From the NCBI GenBank assembly GCA_015486135.1, contig WFSE01000053.1, positions 1 to 47,663 of the forward strand: 47,663 nt of DNA, given 5' to 3'. This DNA is from Lentisphaeria bacterium. Its GTDB lineage: Bacteria; Verrucomicrobiota; Lentisphaeria; Victivallales; JAADHT01. The notes under the pieces are model-generated. The model did not search any database. It was not told where the DNA came from and was given only the letters and a program-made list of their open reading frames with translations. The first letter of the stretch is position 1; the number at the start of each line of letters is the position of its first letter. Position numbers and translations under genes: made by a program. This document shows, piece by piece, positions 16,200 through 25,107 of this stretch.

Positions 16200-16505
16200 T
16201 TATTGTTCTATTACCGCCGGGACTTTGACTAGCTCGCCGTCCACCGTAGCCGGGGCGTTGGCCAGCATTTGTTCCCGCGGGAAGGGAGCGGTCGCGATAT
16301 CATCTCTGAGTACATTGGACAACCTCACCGCATGCGAAGTTGGCTCGACATCCGAGACATCGAGCTCGGCGAGCATATCGACGTATCCGACAATCCGTTC
16401 CATATCGGAATAGAGGCGGTGTTTCAATTCGTCCGGGAGGGCGATTCTAGCGAGTTCCGCGATTTTATCGACATCGAAGCGTCCGCCGTGGTCATTATTA
16501 CCCAT
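16200..16505 (-). CDS. gatC: Asp-tRNA(Asn)/Glu-tRNA(Gln) amidotransferase subunit C
   Basis: A 101-residue GatC, the small clamp that wraps around GatA and contacts GatB. Recognised by the N-terminal DVDKIAELARIALPDELKHR, the central YVDMLAELDVSDVEPTSHAV and the final REQMLANAPATVDGELVKVPAVIEQ (in two parts). Directly upstream of gatA in the same direction and probably cotranscribed. Confidence 0.94.
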   Translation of the reverse strand: MGNNDHGGRFDVDKIAELARIALPDELKHRLYSDMERIVGYVDMLAELDVSDVEPTSHAVRLSNVLRDDIATAPFPREQMLANAPATVDGELVKVPAVIEQ

Positions 16506-16548
16506 GAGGGACTATCTCCCTGGCGTGTGTTTTCACAGAGCGCCGCAC

Positions 16549-16749
16549 CTATTTTTTCTTGGGCGCTTTGTAATTCAGCAATCCTTCAGCGATTTCCAGC
16601 AGTGCGATGTCGAGAAACTCCTTGTCGGCGGTCTTCACCATTCTTTTCGCTCCTCGGGCCAACTGTCTTGCCCGTTTGGATGCGACCACCGCCAAGACTT
16701 TCGGATTTTCGATCCGCTCCTTGGCGCGTTCAAGATATCTGTCGTTCAT
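16549..16749 (-). CDS. rpoZ: RNA polymerase omega subunit-like protein
   Basis: A 66-residue protein starting at MNDRYLERA; TTGGAGAAAG lies just upstream, better than the in-frame start 24 bases earlier. The pattern N-x-x-L-x-x-A-x-x-x-I-x-N-x-x-V-L, then SKRARQLARGAKRMV and ALLEIAEGLL, fits the omega subunit, which helps fold the beta' subunit. It is 43 bases upstream of gatC. Identification rests on a short sequence. Confidence 0.82.
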   Translation of the reverse strand: MNDRYLERAKERIENPKVLAVVASKRARQLARGAKRMVKTADKEFLDIALLEIAEGLLNYKAPKKK

Positions 16750-16797
16750 AAGACTTTCTCCAACGAGGCTCAAAAAGAAGCCAGCGTTTTTCAGATA

Positions 16798-18525
16798 TTA
16801 ATATTCCGTTATTTCCCAATGCCTGTCTATGGTGGTATTGTCGCCACTCATAGCAAGTAGGCGCCGAGCTTCGAATTCCGGTTCGGCATCGATTACAAAC
16901 TTCTCCGCCAGCGCCTCGCGTCGTCTATCTTTGAGGGCATCCCGGGTCATAAGGTATCCGACCAAGACGTAGATCTCCATTTCCACCAAGGCTCTCGCCA
17001 TCAGGTTTTGGTAATCCGAGTCCTTTCTAGCTTTGACGAACTCAACGGCTTCTCCAAGCTTGGTTCTCATATCGGCCAATTTGGATGTCATTCTATCCAA
17101 GGCGCCATCGTACGGTAAAGCCGCCAGTTCATCGTAGGTAGGTTCCAAAACTCTTTGAATGACACCGCCGATAGCGGCGACAACTTGGAGTTGCGTGGTG
17201 CCTTCGTATATGTTGGTGATCCTGGCGTCCCTGTAATAGCGTTCGGCGTTGAAGTCGCGCATGAATCCGGTACCGCCGTGGATTTGGATACCATCGTATG
17301 CGACTTGGTTGGCGATTTCCGTGCAATAGGCCTTGCTCATCGGAGTCAGGACTGCCGCCAGTTTCGAATATTTCTTTTGCGCCGCTCTAGCTTCCTGCGG
17401 GATAGCCGCGGCATCCTTCGCATGTTCGACAATGTGCGTGTATCCTTGACGCAGATCAACCACCTTCGTGGTATGATAGAGAAGGGTTCTCGCGGCCACG
17501 GTTTTGACTTTCATTCTAGCGAGCATGTCGTATATGGCGGGGAACTTGTCGATGGTTTGCTTGAACTGCTCGCGTTCGGCCGCGTATTTCCTCGCTTCGC
17601 GGTAGGCGGCCTCGGCGATTCCGAGGGCTTGGCCGGCGATGGCCACCCTGGCGCCGTTCATAAGGGACATGACATATTTCGTCAGACCGCGTTTGCGTTG
17701 GCCACAGAGTTGTGCGGGAACATGATTGTACTGGAGTTCGCACGTGGCGACACCGTGTATGCCCATTTTGTCCTCGATACGCCGCACAACCAGCTCGGGG
17801 CACGACTCGCATATGAACATGGACAGTCCTCGGCCATCAGACGTGCCCTCTTCGGAGCGGGCTAGGACGAGGTGTACCTTAGCGCAACCGTTAGTAATGA
17901 ATCGCTTCATCCCGTCGAGATGCCACTGGCCGGTTTTTGGGTCTTGTGTCGCTTTCAATCGAACGGACTGCAGGTCGGAGCCTGAATCGGGCTCGGTCAA
18001 GTCCATCGAACCGTCGTATTCTCCGCTAGCGAATCCGGGAAGATAGCGATCTTTCTGCTCCTCGTCCCCGAACTCGTATATCGTTTCCGATATGTCCTGT
18101 AGCCCGAAAAGGTTTTGCAGGCTGCCATCGGCGCGGGAAACCATCTCGGTCATCATCGTGTAGATAGTGTTCGGGAAGTTCAGTCCACCGTACTTGTGGG
18201 GCAACATAACGCCCATGACGCCAGCGTTCCTGAGATCCCTCAAATTGGCTTGGGTAAGAGGATGGTAGGTGACCACGCCATCCTCGAAATGGGGGCCTTC
18301 AGCGTCAACCGTACGCGACCTAGGCTCGATCCGCTCTCCAGTGACATCGCCTATCTCTGTCAGAACTCGGCGATAGTTGTCTATCGCATCGTTGAAATCG
18401 ACCGGTGCGTGCGGGAATTCCGCGGCGTATTTGTAATCATCTTCCTTTAGCGCTGTGACTTCCTCTAGTTCCAGGTTGTCCAACGCGAACATCAAATCCT
18501 CGTTATCCGTAAAAAAATTAGACAT
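16798..18525 (-). CDS. Acyl-CoA dehydrogenase, long form
   Basis: A 575-residue flavoenzyme that oxidises an acyl-CoA thioester and passes electrons to ETF. Typical segments are MDLTEPDSGSDLQSVRL (flavin/substrate contact), GMKRFITNGCAKVHLVLARS, QIHGGTGFMRDFNAERYYRDARI and IYEGTTQLQVVA, where the Glu is the expected catalytic base. It has about 60 extra N-terminal residues and a C-terminal helical extension (about 470-575) compared with 380-residue enzymes, as in FadE-like/DmdC-like forms. etfA and etfB follow upstream on the same strand, fitting a beta-oxidation or amino-acid catabolic electron route. The acyl chain is not predictable. Confidence 0.94.
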   Translation of the reverse strand: MSNFFTDNEDLMFALDNLELEEVTALKEDDYKYAAEFPHAPVDFNDAIDNYRRVLTEIGDVTGERIEPRSRTVDAEGPHFEDGVVTYHPLTQANLRDLRNAGVMGVMLPHKYGGLNFPNTIYTMMTEMVSRADGSLQNLFGLQDISETIYEFGDEEQKDRYLPGFASGEYDGSMDLTEPDSGSDLQSVRLKATQDPKTGQWHLDGMKRFITNGCAKVHLVLARSEEGTSDGRGLSMFICESCPELVVRRIEDKMGIHGVATCELQYNHVPAQLCGQRKRGLTKYVMSLMNGARVAIAGQALGIAEAAYREARKYAAEREQFKQTIDKFPAIYDMLARMKVKTVAARTLLYHTTKVVDLRQGYTHIVEHAKDAAAIPQEARAAQKKYSKLAAVLTPMSKAYCTEIANQVAYDGIQIHGGTGFMRDFNAERYYRDARITNIYEGTTQLQVVAAIGGVIQRVLEPTYDELAALPYDGALDRMTSKLADMRTKLGEAVEFVKARKDSDYQNLMARALVEMEIYVLVGYLMTRDALKDRRREALAEKFVIDAEPEFEARRLLAMSGDNTTIDRHWEITEY

Positions 18526-18574
18526 TCTGTCGTCTCCGGTTTTTTTTTCAGCGCGCTTCAGTTGCGCCGGCCAC

Positions 18575-19597
18575 TCACACCTTGGCCTTGAACGCTTTTA
18601 TCATCTTCGGAATGACCTCGTTGAGGTCCCCGACTATCCCGTAATGGGCGCACGAGAATATGGGCGCCTCCGGATCTGTGTTTATAGCTATAATCTTTCC
18701 ACTTTCCGACATGCCGGCTCGATGTTGGATTGAACCGCTAATACCGCATGCGATATAGAGTTTCGGCCTTACCGTCACCCCGGTCTGGCCCACTTGGTGG
18801 TCGTGGCTGATCCAGCCGGCGTCCACCGCCGCCCTGGACGCCCCGACATCCCCGCCGATCGCCTTGGCCAATCCTTCTATAAGCTTGAAATTATCCTTGG
18901 ATCCGACTCCGTAACCGCCGGCGACGATAATCTGGGATGCTTGCAGATCCACGTCCTTTTCTTTCCGGATGCGCTCGATGACCTTAACCACTTTTTCGGT
19001 GTCTGTTATTTCGGGAGCGACTTTTTCAACTTCGCCCTTTCTGGATTTATCGGGAGGGGCAAGCTTCATAACGCCGGGGCGCACCGTGACAATTTGGGGG
19101 TCTTCCCAAGTGTTCACGATGGTGGCGATGATGTTCCCGCCGAAAGCCGGACGGATTTGCATGAGCTTGTCTTTGTAGCTCTTCTTGTTGATTTTATCGT
19201 CGAAATCATCAATTTTCAGGTCGGTGCAGTCGGCGGTTAACCCGCACAACAGCTCCGATGCCACTCTCGGACCTAGTTCCCGGCCTTTATTGGTGGCTCC
19301 AAAAAGCAGGATATTCGGCTTGTGTTTTTTCACCAAGTCAACGATCGACTTGGCGTAAGGGAGCACCGTGAATGGCTCCAACGCCTCATCCTCCACCAGG
19401 AACACCTTGTCGCAACCGTGATGGATTACCGTTTCAGTCGCATCCGCGACACCGTTGCCGAGCAACAAAGCCTCGGTTTTGACGCCTAGCCGATTGGCCA
19501 GTTCCCGCCCTTTACATACCAGCTCCAAGCTGACGTTGGCAATTTTTCCGCCTTCCTGCTCGATAAATATCCAAACATTTCCTCTTTTTTCAGCCAT
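18575..19597 (-). CDS. etfA: Electron transfer flavoprotein alpha subunit
   Basis: A 340-residue EtfA that binds the exchangeable FAD and delivers electrons from the acyl-CoA dehydrogenase to the respiratory chain or another acceptor. The C-terminal FAD domain has VAGGYGVGS, GASRAAVDAGWI, QVGQTGVTVRP, ACGISGSIQHRAGM and AINTDPEAPIFSCAHYGIVGD. The ATG at 19597 (MAEKRGN) with AAGGTGG upstream is preferred over a TTG at 19633, which would overlap etfB. It is 32 bases after etfB. Confidence 0.96.
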   Translation of the reverse strand: MAEKRGNVWIFIEQEGGKIANVSLELVCKGRELANRLGVKTEALLLGNGVADATETVIHHGCDKVFLVEDEALEPFTVLPYAKSIVDLVKKHKPNILLFGATNKGRELGPRVASELLCGLTADCTDLKIDDFDDKINKKSYKDKLMQIRPAFGGNIIATIVNTWEDPQIVTVRPGVMKLAPPDKSRKGEVEKVAPEITDTEKVVKVIERIRKEKDVDLQASQIIVAGGYGVGSKDNFKLIEGLAKAIGGDVGASRAAVDAGWISHDHQVGQTGVTVRPKLYIACGISGSIQHRAGMSESGKIIAINTDPEAPIFSCAHYGIVGDLNEVIPKMIKAFKAKV

Positions 19598-19629
19598 CAG
19601 TGCCACCTTCGCGTTTTCGATCCTGGGGT

Positions 19630-20526
19630 TCAACCCAGCGTGTGATCTTCGATAAGTTCGTGCATGAGCGCGTTGATCCCGTCCTCGCTAGGATCGATTC
19701 GCTTGAAGTCCGCACCCCTCAGAACGACGCTTTCTATTTGCTTCACTTTCGTGGGGGACCCTTTCAATCCGATACGGCTTTCCTCGGCGCCAACATCCGC
19801 CGCGGACAATTCCTCTATCCACAGGCCTTTAGCTTTGAGCTTCTCCTCCTCGTCGACGAGCATCTCGGCGTCCGTGTAGTTGGCATCGGCATGTGCTTTT
19901 CGCAGTTCGGATCTAGTCATGGACTTTTTGCGCCGCATGATGTTCTTGGCGTTGGCGGGTCTGGGCTCGTTAGCCTCGACCACAGTCAACAGACAAGGAA
20001 GAGGCCCCTCGACCACTTCGTATCCACCTTCTATGGAGCGCCTGGCGCGTATTTTCTTTTTCGACAGCGATTCCACGTCCTCGACATAAGCTATCTGTGG
20101 CAGCGCTAGCTTCTCCGCCAGCTGCGGCCCGACTTGGGCGGTGTCGCCATCTATAGCTTGGCGACCGCAAAGAATGAGATCGAAATTGCCAATTTTCTCC
20201 GCGCATTTGCTTAAAGCGTAGCTTGTCGCCAACGTATCGGCTCCAGCGAACGCCCTGTCTGTCAGCAAAATAGTGCTGTCGGCTCCTCGGTACAGGGATT
20301 CCCGCAACACCTCGGCGGCGTTTGGCGGTCCCATCGTACCCACAATCAACTTGGCCCCGAACCGTTCTTTCAGCTGGAGCCCAAGTTCCAACGCATTCAA
20401 ATCCTCAGGATTGAATATAGCCGGCAACGCGGCCCTATTCACGGTGCCATCCGGTTTCATTGCCTCGCCAGTTATATTTTGGGTGTCTGGCACCTGTTTG
20501 ACGAACACTAGTATCGTGTATCCCAC
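19630..20526 (-). CDS. etfB: Electron transfer flavoprotein beta subunit
   Basis: A 298-residue EtfB, about 40 residues longer than the mitochondrial type. LVFVKQVPDTQ opens the protein, and CGRQAIDGDTAQVGPQLAE is the nucleotide-binding signature (AMP in ordinary ETF, a second FAD in bifurcating ETF). The extra length lies in the C-terminal arm. First gene of the etfB-etfA-acyl-CoA dehydrogenase run, with GAGGTGAGACGTGGG before the ATG. Bifurcating versus ordinary ETF cannot be decided by eye. Confidence 0.95.
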   Translation of the reverse strand: MGYTILVFVKQVPDTQNITGEAMKPDGTVNRAALPAIFNPEDLNALELGLQLKERFGAKLIVGTMGPPNAAEVLRESLYRGADSTILLTDRAFAGADTLATSYALSKCAEKIGNFDLILCGRQAIDGDTAQVGPQLAEKLALPQIAYVEDVESLSKKKIRARRSIEGGYEVVEGPLPCLLTVVEANEPRPANAKNIMRRKKSMTRSELRKAHADANYTDAEMLVDEEEKLKAKGLWIEELSAADVGAEESRIGLKGSPTKVKQIESVVLRGADFKRIDPSEDGINALMHELIEDHTLG

Positions 20527-20797
20527 GTCTCACCTCACACTTGACATTCAAAACCACAAAGGGAAAGGTGGTAAACTAGCGCGAAAATCGAAATTTCAAA
20601 CCTATGCGGAAAGATTTTCCCCGCGGGACATTTTGGAGGCGCTATCGTAGCGGCGACGCCTTAGTCGATTTCGTTGTTTTCGACGAATGCGGCTTGAACC
20701 ATTGGGGAGGTGGGGTAATAGATGTGGAAGGTAGCATAGGGAAGCGATGTCCGTGATTCCGAGCGGACGGGCAAGACAACTAAGGAGGCATTCGCGA

Positions 20798-22183
20798 ATG
20801 AGCATCGTCCCATTACCATGGCCCGAGTTCAAAATTCTAGTCTTGTGCATCACCGTCCTATCTCTAGGAGTGACGCTTTCAGCGCAGAAGCCGGACATCC
20901 CTGAGAGCTTGGTGTTGGAGGCCAGGTCGTCCGTGCAACGCGGAGCGAATTTTCTTGTGGACAAGCAGTTGCCGGACGGGTCGTGGGTGCGCCAGCCGTC
21001 GGTGACCGCTCTTTGCGCCATAGCGTTGAGCAACAGCAGCGCCAAAGGTGGCGGCCCCATTGTCAAGGACGCGGTCGAGAAGGCGCGGAAATACATCCTG
21101 GCGCATGTCCGTCCCGATGGATCCATCACTCCGGACGATGGCGGTTACGTCAATTACACCACTTCAATTTGCCTTTCGGCGTTGGCGATATTGGGAAATC
21201 CCGCGGACAAGGAGGTTATGCGCGCCGCTCGTCATTTTCTGCTTGGCGAGCAGATAACGGAGAAGAGACTTGGATTTCTCAAAAAAAAGTACGAGTCGTA
21301 TAGAAAAGTGGTTGATATTCTCATGAAAGAGACCGACAATCCCTTTATAGCGGGCCTGAGAATAGACCGGAAACGCCTCGAAGAGGTATATGCGAAATAC
21401 AAGGATTACGGGGGTGGCGACTCATCCAAGAAAAACCCTTTCGTCGGAGGCATAGGGTACGGGGCCGGTGGCCCCACCGTGCCGGACTTGAGCAACACCG
21501 CGTGGGCCTTGGAGGCGCTGTACCTGACGGAGCAACTCGACTCGGAGGCGGGGGGTGGCGACGCGGAAACCGCGAAAAAGTCGGCGTTGGCGTGGAAACG
21601 AGCCGTGAGTTTCCTGCGCAAGGTTCAAAGAATTCCAGAGTCGGCCGACGCTTCATGGGTGGTTTCAAAGGATTACGATGGCGGATTCGTGTACCAACCA
21701 GGATACAGCAAGGTCAACGACAAGGCCGCGAAAAAAGGCGTCGACATGCCCAAGAACAATCTGGGCTATCCCGACACCCCGGGCCTCCGCTCTTACGGCA
21801 CGATGACCTACGCCGGACTCAAAAGCATGATATACGCCAACTTGAAAAAGGACGACTTCCGCGTCAAGGCCGCCGTCGAATGGGCGAAAAAGCACTACAC
21901 GCTCGACGAAAACCCCGAGATGGGGCCGGAGGGGCACTACTACTACCTGCTCCTTTTCGCCAAGGCGCATGCCGTCCTCGGTGACGACTATGTCGTGACC
22001 CCTGACGGCGTTAAGCACAATTGGCGCGTCGACCTCCTCAAAAAACTCCTGGAATTGCAGAAAGGCAAGGGGGAATGGTACAACGACAAGAGCGGCCGTT
22101 GGTGGGAAAGCGTCTCCGAGCTTAGCACCGCGTACGCGCTAATCGCGATGGAAATAGCCTTGGGACCAAAAATAGCGGAGTAG
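20798..22183 (+). CDS. Secreted squalene-cyclase/prenyltransferase-fold repeat protein
   Basis: A 461-residue protein with a signal peptide (FKILVLCITVLSLGVTLSAQ) followed by alpha/alpha-barrel repeats of the squalene-hopene cyclase/prenyltransferase type: GANFLVDKQLPDGSWVRQ, AVSFLRKVQ..DGGFVYQPG, GLRSYGTMTYAGLKSMIYA and AVEWAKKHYTLDENPEMG. It lacks the DxDD acid of hopene cyclases, so a binding or structural role outside the cytoplasm is likelier than terpene cyclisation. Comparable proteins are abundant in planctomycetes and related groups. The start at 20798 is set by AAGGAGG 9 bases upstream and by the signal peptide. It ends 7 bases before nnrE-nnrD. Confidence 0.88.
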   Translation: MSIVPLPWPEFKILVLCITVLSLGVTLSAQKPDIPESLVLEARSSVQRGANFLVDKQLPDGSWVRQPSVTALCAIALSNSSAKGGGPIVKDAVEKARKYILAHVRPDGSITPDDGGYVNYTTSICLSALAILGNPADKEVMRAARHFLLGEQITEKRLGFLKKKYESYRKVVDILMKETDNPFIAGLRIDRKRLEEVYAKYKDYGGGDSSKKNPFVGGIGYGAGGPTVPDLSNTAWALEALYLTEQLDSEAGGGDAETAKKSALAWKRAVSFLRKVQRIPESADASWVVSKDYDGGFVYQPGYSKVNDKAAKKGVDMPKNNLGYPDTPGLRSYGTMTYAGLKSMIYANLKKDDFRVKAAVEWAKKHYTLDENPEMGPEGHYYYLLLFAKAHAVLGDDYVVTPDGVKHNWRVDLLKKLLELQKGKGEWYNDKSGRWWESVSELSTAYALIAMEIALGPKIAE

Positions 22184-22190
22184 CGCCACA

Positions 22191-23729
22191 ATGCGAACGG
22201 TAACCGCCAAGCAATCACGCATCCTTGATTCCAGAACCATGGACGAGGCGGGAATCCCCGGCGAGACACTGATGGAGCGCGCCGGAATCGGCGCGGGACG
22301 CGAGATACTTCGTTTTTCCAAACGCTTGAGGCCTTGGACTCCCGAGCGCTTCGTGTTGCTGGCGGGAAAAGGCAACAACGGCGGGGACGCGTATGTCGTC
22401 GCCCGTTTTTTAGCGGGAAAAACCGATGCGGAAATCGCGGTTTTCTCGGCATGTCCGTTGTCCGAGCTGACCGGCGACGCCAAGCTTAACGCCGAGCGGC
22501 TCCCCGCGGAAGTCGCGGTTTCCGAATCCACGGCCCCCCCAGTCTTCCGCCAGGGCGACTTTATAATCGACGGTCTTCTAGGCACCGGTGTCAAGGGCGC
22601 TCCCCGTTCCCCTTTCGACAAATGGATCGAGTCTGTCAACGCCGCTAATTCCCCCGTGGTGGCGCTCGACGTGCCGTCGGGTCTGGACTGCGACACCGGC
22701 GAGGCGACGATAGCCGTGCGGGCCGACATGACGGTGACTATGGCCTATCCCAAACGGGGCATGGTGTTGCTCGACGGCCCTGGAGCGTGTGGAACGATCC
22801 GGGTGGTTGACATCGGCGTTCCCGCGGAATTCGCGGAGGAACTCGGCGAAAGCGATCTGGAGCTGACCGTCGCCGCGGATATCGCGCCGATGATAGCAAA
22901 AATACCGCGAGACACCCACAAGAACGCCCGCAGGAAAATACTGGTTCTAGGAGGGAGCTTCGACTATCCCGGAGCGCCGTTGCTGGCTGCGGAAGCGGCC
23001 GCCCGAAGCGGTGCGGGAGTCGTTACCGTGGCGGTTCCCGAAAGCGCGGGGATTCCACCGCCCCCCAACGCCAGGCATCTTGTTTTTAGACGGCTGCCGG
23101 ATAATGGCGGCGGCGCGTTTTCCGCGCGTTCCGCGGAATTCGCGGTCGAACTGGCGAAACGGTCGGATGTCGTGGTGTTGGGACCGGGCGCGACCACCGC
23201 GGAAGGGGTCGAGAACGTATTCTCCGCGGTTTTCGCGCTTGGCAAACCTATGGTCGTGGATGCCGACGCGCTGAATCTTTTGGCGTTAGGGCGTTTGTCC
23301 CTTCCCGATAGCGCCCAAGCGATCCTCACTCCCCATCCAGGCGAGGCGGGACGACTCGCCGAAAGCCTCGGAATCCGGCCAGGAAGCAAGACGGACAGAA
23401 TCGACCTGGCGAAGACTTTGTCGGAACGCTTCAACGCGGTTGTCGCGCTGAAGGGCAACGGCACTGTGGTGGCGGATCCCGAGGGCCATGTTTCCGTCAA
23501 CGGCAGTGGCGCCCAATCATTGGCGACCGCTGGTTCCGGCGATGTCCTCGCCGGCGCGATGGCGGCGTGGGCCGCCAACTTCAACTCCCTTTTCGACGCC
23601 GCGAAAACCGCGGTCTTCCTTCACGGATTGGCGGGAGAACTCTCCCAAAGCGGTGTCCGCGGCCTCGTTGCCGACGACCTCCCCGCGCTCCTCGCGGAAG
23701 CCGCGAAAACAATGTCCCCGTCGGCCTGA
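22191..23729 (+). CDS. nnrE-nnrD: Bifunctional NAD(P)HX epimerase and ADP-dependent NAD(P)HX dehydratase
   Basis: A 512-residue fusion that repairs hydrated NAD(P)H. The N-terminal epimerase (YjeF_N, about 1-215) shows LLAGKGNNGGDAYVVARFL, DGLLGTGVKG and ALDVPSGLDCDTG. The C-terminal ribokinase-like dehydratase (about 235-512) shows LVLGGSFDYPGAPLLAAEAA, VLGPGATTAEG, VVDADALNLLA, LTPHPGEAGRLA and the ATP/ADP site NGSGAQSLATAGSGDVLAG. The size equals the E. coli enzyme. It is the last core gene before the accessory island: the first 138-bp repeat begins 22 bases after its stop. Confidence 0.97.
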   Translation: MRTVTAKQSRILDSRTMDEAGIPGETLMERAGIGAGREILRFSKRLRPWTPERFVLLAGKGNNGGDAYVVARFLAGKTDAEIAVFSACPLSELTGDAKLNAERLPAEVAVSESTAPPVFRQGDFIIDGLLGTGVKGAPRSPFDKWIESVNAANSPVVALDVPSGLDCDTGEATIAVRADMTVTMAYPKRGMVLLDGPGACGTIRVVDIGVPAEFAEELGESDLELTVAADIAPMIAKIPRDTHKNARRKILVLGGSFDYPGAPLLAAEAAARSGAGVVTVAVPESAGIPPPPNARHLVFRRLPDNGGGAFSARSAEFAVELAKRSDVVVLGPGATTAEGVENVFSAVFALGKPMVVDADALNLLALGRLSLPDSAQAILTPHPGEAGRLAESLGIRPGSKTDRIDLAKTLSERFNAVVALKGNGTVVADPEGHVSVNGSGAQSLATAGSGDVLAGAMAAWAANFNSLFDAAKTAVFLHGLAGELSQSGVRGLVADDLPALLAEAAKTMSPSA

Positions 23730-23750
23730 CAACTCCACTTCCAGAGCCGC

Positions 23751-23889
23751 CCGCCCCGCTTGACTTTTCTCCCGCCACACGCCATATTCCTACTCCAAGG
23801 GCAAACCGCAGCCGCGACATCTTGGCATTCCGCCGGGGAAAAAACATCAATCCCCGACAAATAACAGCATGTTGCATGATAATTGTTAA
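23751..23889 (+). repeat. 138-bp island repeat, copy 1
   Basis: About 90% identical by eye to 25545-25682 and more distantly to 28676-28806. Contains a promoter (TTGACT 23760-23765, CATATT 23783-23788), the hairpin CGGGGA..TCCCCG and, at its right end, GTTGCATGATAATTGTTAA. Immediately followed by the ATG of the first cassette gene. Confidence 0.85.
23760..23788 (+). promoter_or_regulatory. Sigma70-like promoter in repeat copy 1
   Basis: TTGACT, 17 bases, CATATT. It points toward the first cassette gene. The same elements are kept in all three repeat copies, which supports function. Confidence 0.6.
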
Positions 23890-23890
23890 A

Positions 23891-24517
23891 ATGAAGAGAA
23901 TACCACCTAGATTGTCCATAATACTTGCCCGGCAAAAGCCTATAGCTGTTATTCTCAGTCGGGGACCATCAAGTTGGTATCACGTAATTCTATGGGATAC
24001 AAGCAAGGATACTTTTGAACATGGAGCTTGGTTTAAAGGACGAATTTACGAAGATAGATGTGGTTTGTCTTATGATGGCAAGCTTTTTGTGTATTTTGCC
24101 CTACAAGGAAACAAATGGAACTCCAGTTATCAAGGCTCTTGGACGGCGGTAAGCAGGCCCCCATGGCTTTATGCTCTTGCTTTATGGCCGGAAGGAAGTA
24201 CATGGTCAGGTGGCGGTTACTTTCTCGGCAATCGAATTCTGGCCTTGGAAACTTCTGCAAAACCACATCCTGAGCATCCTTGTGTTGGATTAAAAATTAT
24301 TAAAGGAGAGGGAAGAGGAAAAGTTGAATATCCAGATATCCCGGAAGCTGAATGGAAGGGATTCGACCAAAAAGGATATCCTATTTATACTTTAAATGGT
24401 AAGTTATTCAGGAAATATAAAGGTCAAGATATTGAACTAGCAAATTTCAATGGACTTTCTCCTAATCCGCAGGAGGCTCCTTCATGGGCTAAAACACCTT
24501 TACAACAAAAAATTTGA
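23891..24517 (+). CDS. Cassette protein of unknown function, tryptophan-rich
   Basis: A 208-residue protein from MKRIPPR; an in-frame ATG at 23876 lies inside the repeat and is an alternative. It is rich in Trp, Tyr and Gly (WYHVILWD, WNSSYQGSW, YALALWPEGSTWSGGGYF, YPIYTLNGKLFRKYKGQDIEL), suggesting a compact beta-rich domain. No signal peptide or membrane segment. I do not recognise the family. The stop codon overlaps the left end of an attC-like site, as is common for integron cassette genes. Its base composition is AT-richer than the adjacent nnr gene. Confidence 0.75.
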   Translation: MKRIPPRLSIILARQKPIAVILSRGPSSWYHVILWDTSKDTFEHGAWFKGRIYEDRCGLSYDGKLFVYFALQGNKWNSSYQGSWTAVSRPPWLYALALWPEGSTWSGGGYFLGNRILALETSAKPHPEHPCVGLKIIKGEGRGKVEYPDIPEAEWKGFDQKGYPIYTLNGKLFRKYKGQDIELANFNGLSPNPQEAPSWAKTPLQQKI

Positions 24518-24580
24518 ACAAGGTCGGTCGAGCTAACTGATAAATCGCTTTTCGATTTTCAGTAGCTCACCTCATTGTTC
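24516..24580 (+). other. attC-like recombination site A
   Basis: GAACAA (24516-24521) pairs with TTGTTC (24575-24580). The inner arms GAGCTAACTGATAAATCG and CGATTTTCAGTAGCTC pair except for single unpaired bases, like the extrahelical bases of attC. The right core is GTTCTGC, a poor GTTRRRY. The next gene starts 15 bases on. It shares AACAAGGTCGGTSGAGCTAA with site E. Confidence 0.55.
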
Positions 24581-24595
24581 TGCATGAGAGCATAG

Positions 24596-25033
24596 ATGAA
24601 ACACGCGGCAATAATCAAAGCGCTGCTAGATGAACTACGAGTCCGCCACGACGACTTTGGCAAGAATCGGCTATCGGCAATCATCCGCGCCGAGAACGGC
24701 TCTGATGTTATGGTTACTATTGAAGAGCCCGTCAAGTTTGGCTCCCTTTTTGTCACTGAGTTCTGGGGGCTACTAGAGTTCTATACCGAGCGGGAGATTC
24801 GCAAGCAGGCTAAGAAGGGTGGACTGCTTGATTACTTGCTCGAGGACAACGTTTCGTGGCCGATGGGGCATTGGGCGATTCGCGACATGGGTGACGCAAA
24901 GGGCGTCTCCTTCTCAATTAAGCTTCTCTCGGATGGTGATGCGTTCGACCTCACCGCCGATGAAGTCAATATGGCCCTCACAGGGGTGGTGCATGTGGTT
25001 GCGACTACACAAGAGCACCTGGGCATTGAGTAA
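24596..25033 (+). CDS. Cassette protein of unknown function
   Basis: A 145-residue soluble protein beginning MKHAAIIKALLDELRVRHDD, with a short N-terminal helix, a beta-rich middle (SDVMVTIEEPVKFGSLFVTEFWGLLEFY) and a C-terminal DLTADEVNMALTGVVHVVATTQEHLG. No catalytic motif is recognised and no family named. It starts 15 bases after attC-like site A and ends at a possible site B, so it has the layout of a one-gene cassette. Base composition is closer to the core genome than its neighbours, suggesting an independent source. Confidence 0.75.
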   Translation: MKHAAIIKALLDELRVRHDDFGKNRLSAIIRAENGSDVMVTIEEPVKFGSLFVTEFWGLLEFYTEREIRKQAKKGGLLDYLLEDNVSWPMGHWAIRDMGDAKGVSFSIKLLSDGDAFDLTADEVNMALTGVVHVVATTQEHLGIE

Positions 25034-25094
25034 CGGCACAATCAAACGTTGGAGAGGGCTGCGCGGCATGCGGCCTTTATCCCTAGGGTTATAC
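25031..25094 (+). other. Possible degenerate attC-like site B
   Basis: TAAC (25031-25034) and GTTA (25088-25091) could be the outer arms, and GGCTGC/GCGGCC (25058-25076) forms an inner stem around GCGGCAT. The position (between stop codon and next ATG, 14 bases) fits attC, but the middle does not pair well and the cores are poor. Confidence 0.25.
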
Positions 25095-25107
25095 TAAGCA
25101 GGAAAAC

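Noticed and set aside
20798-22183. Squalene-hopene cyclase activity for the repeat protein
   Set aside because: The protein has a signal peptide and lacks the DxDD catalytic motif, so only the fold is claimed.
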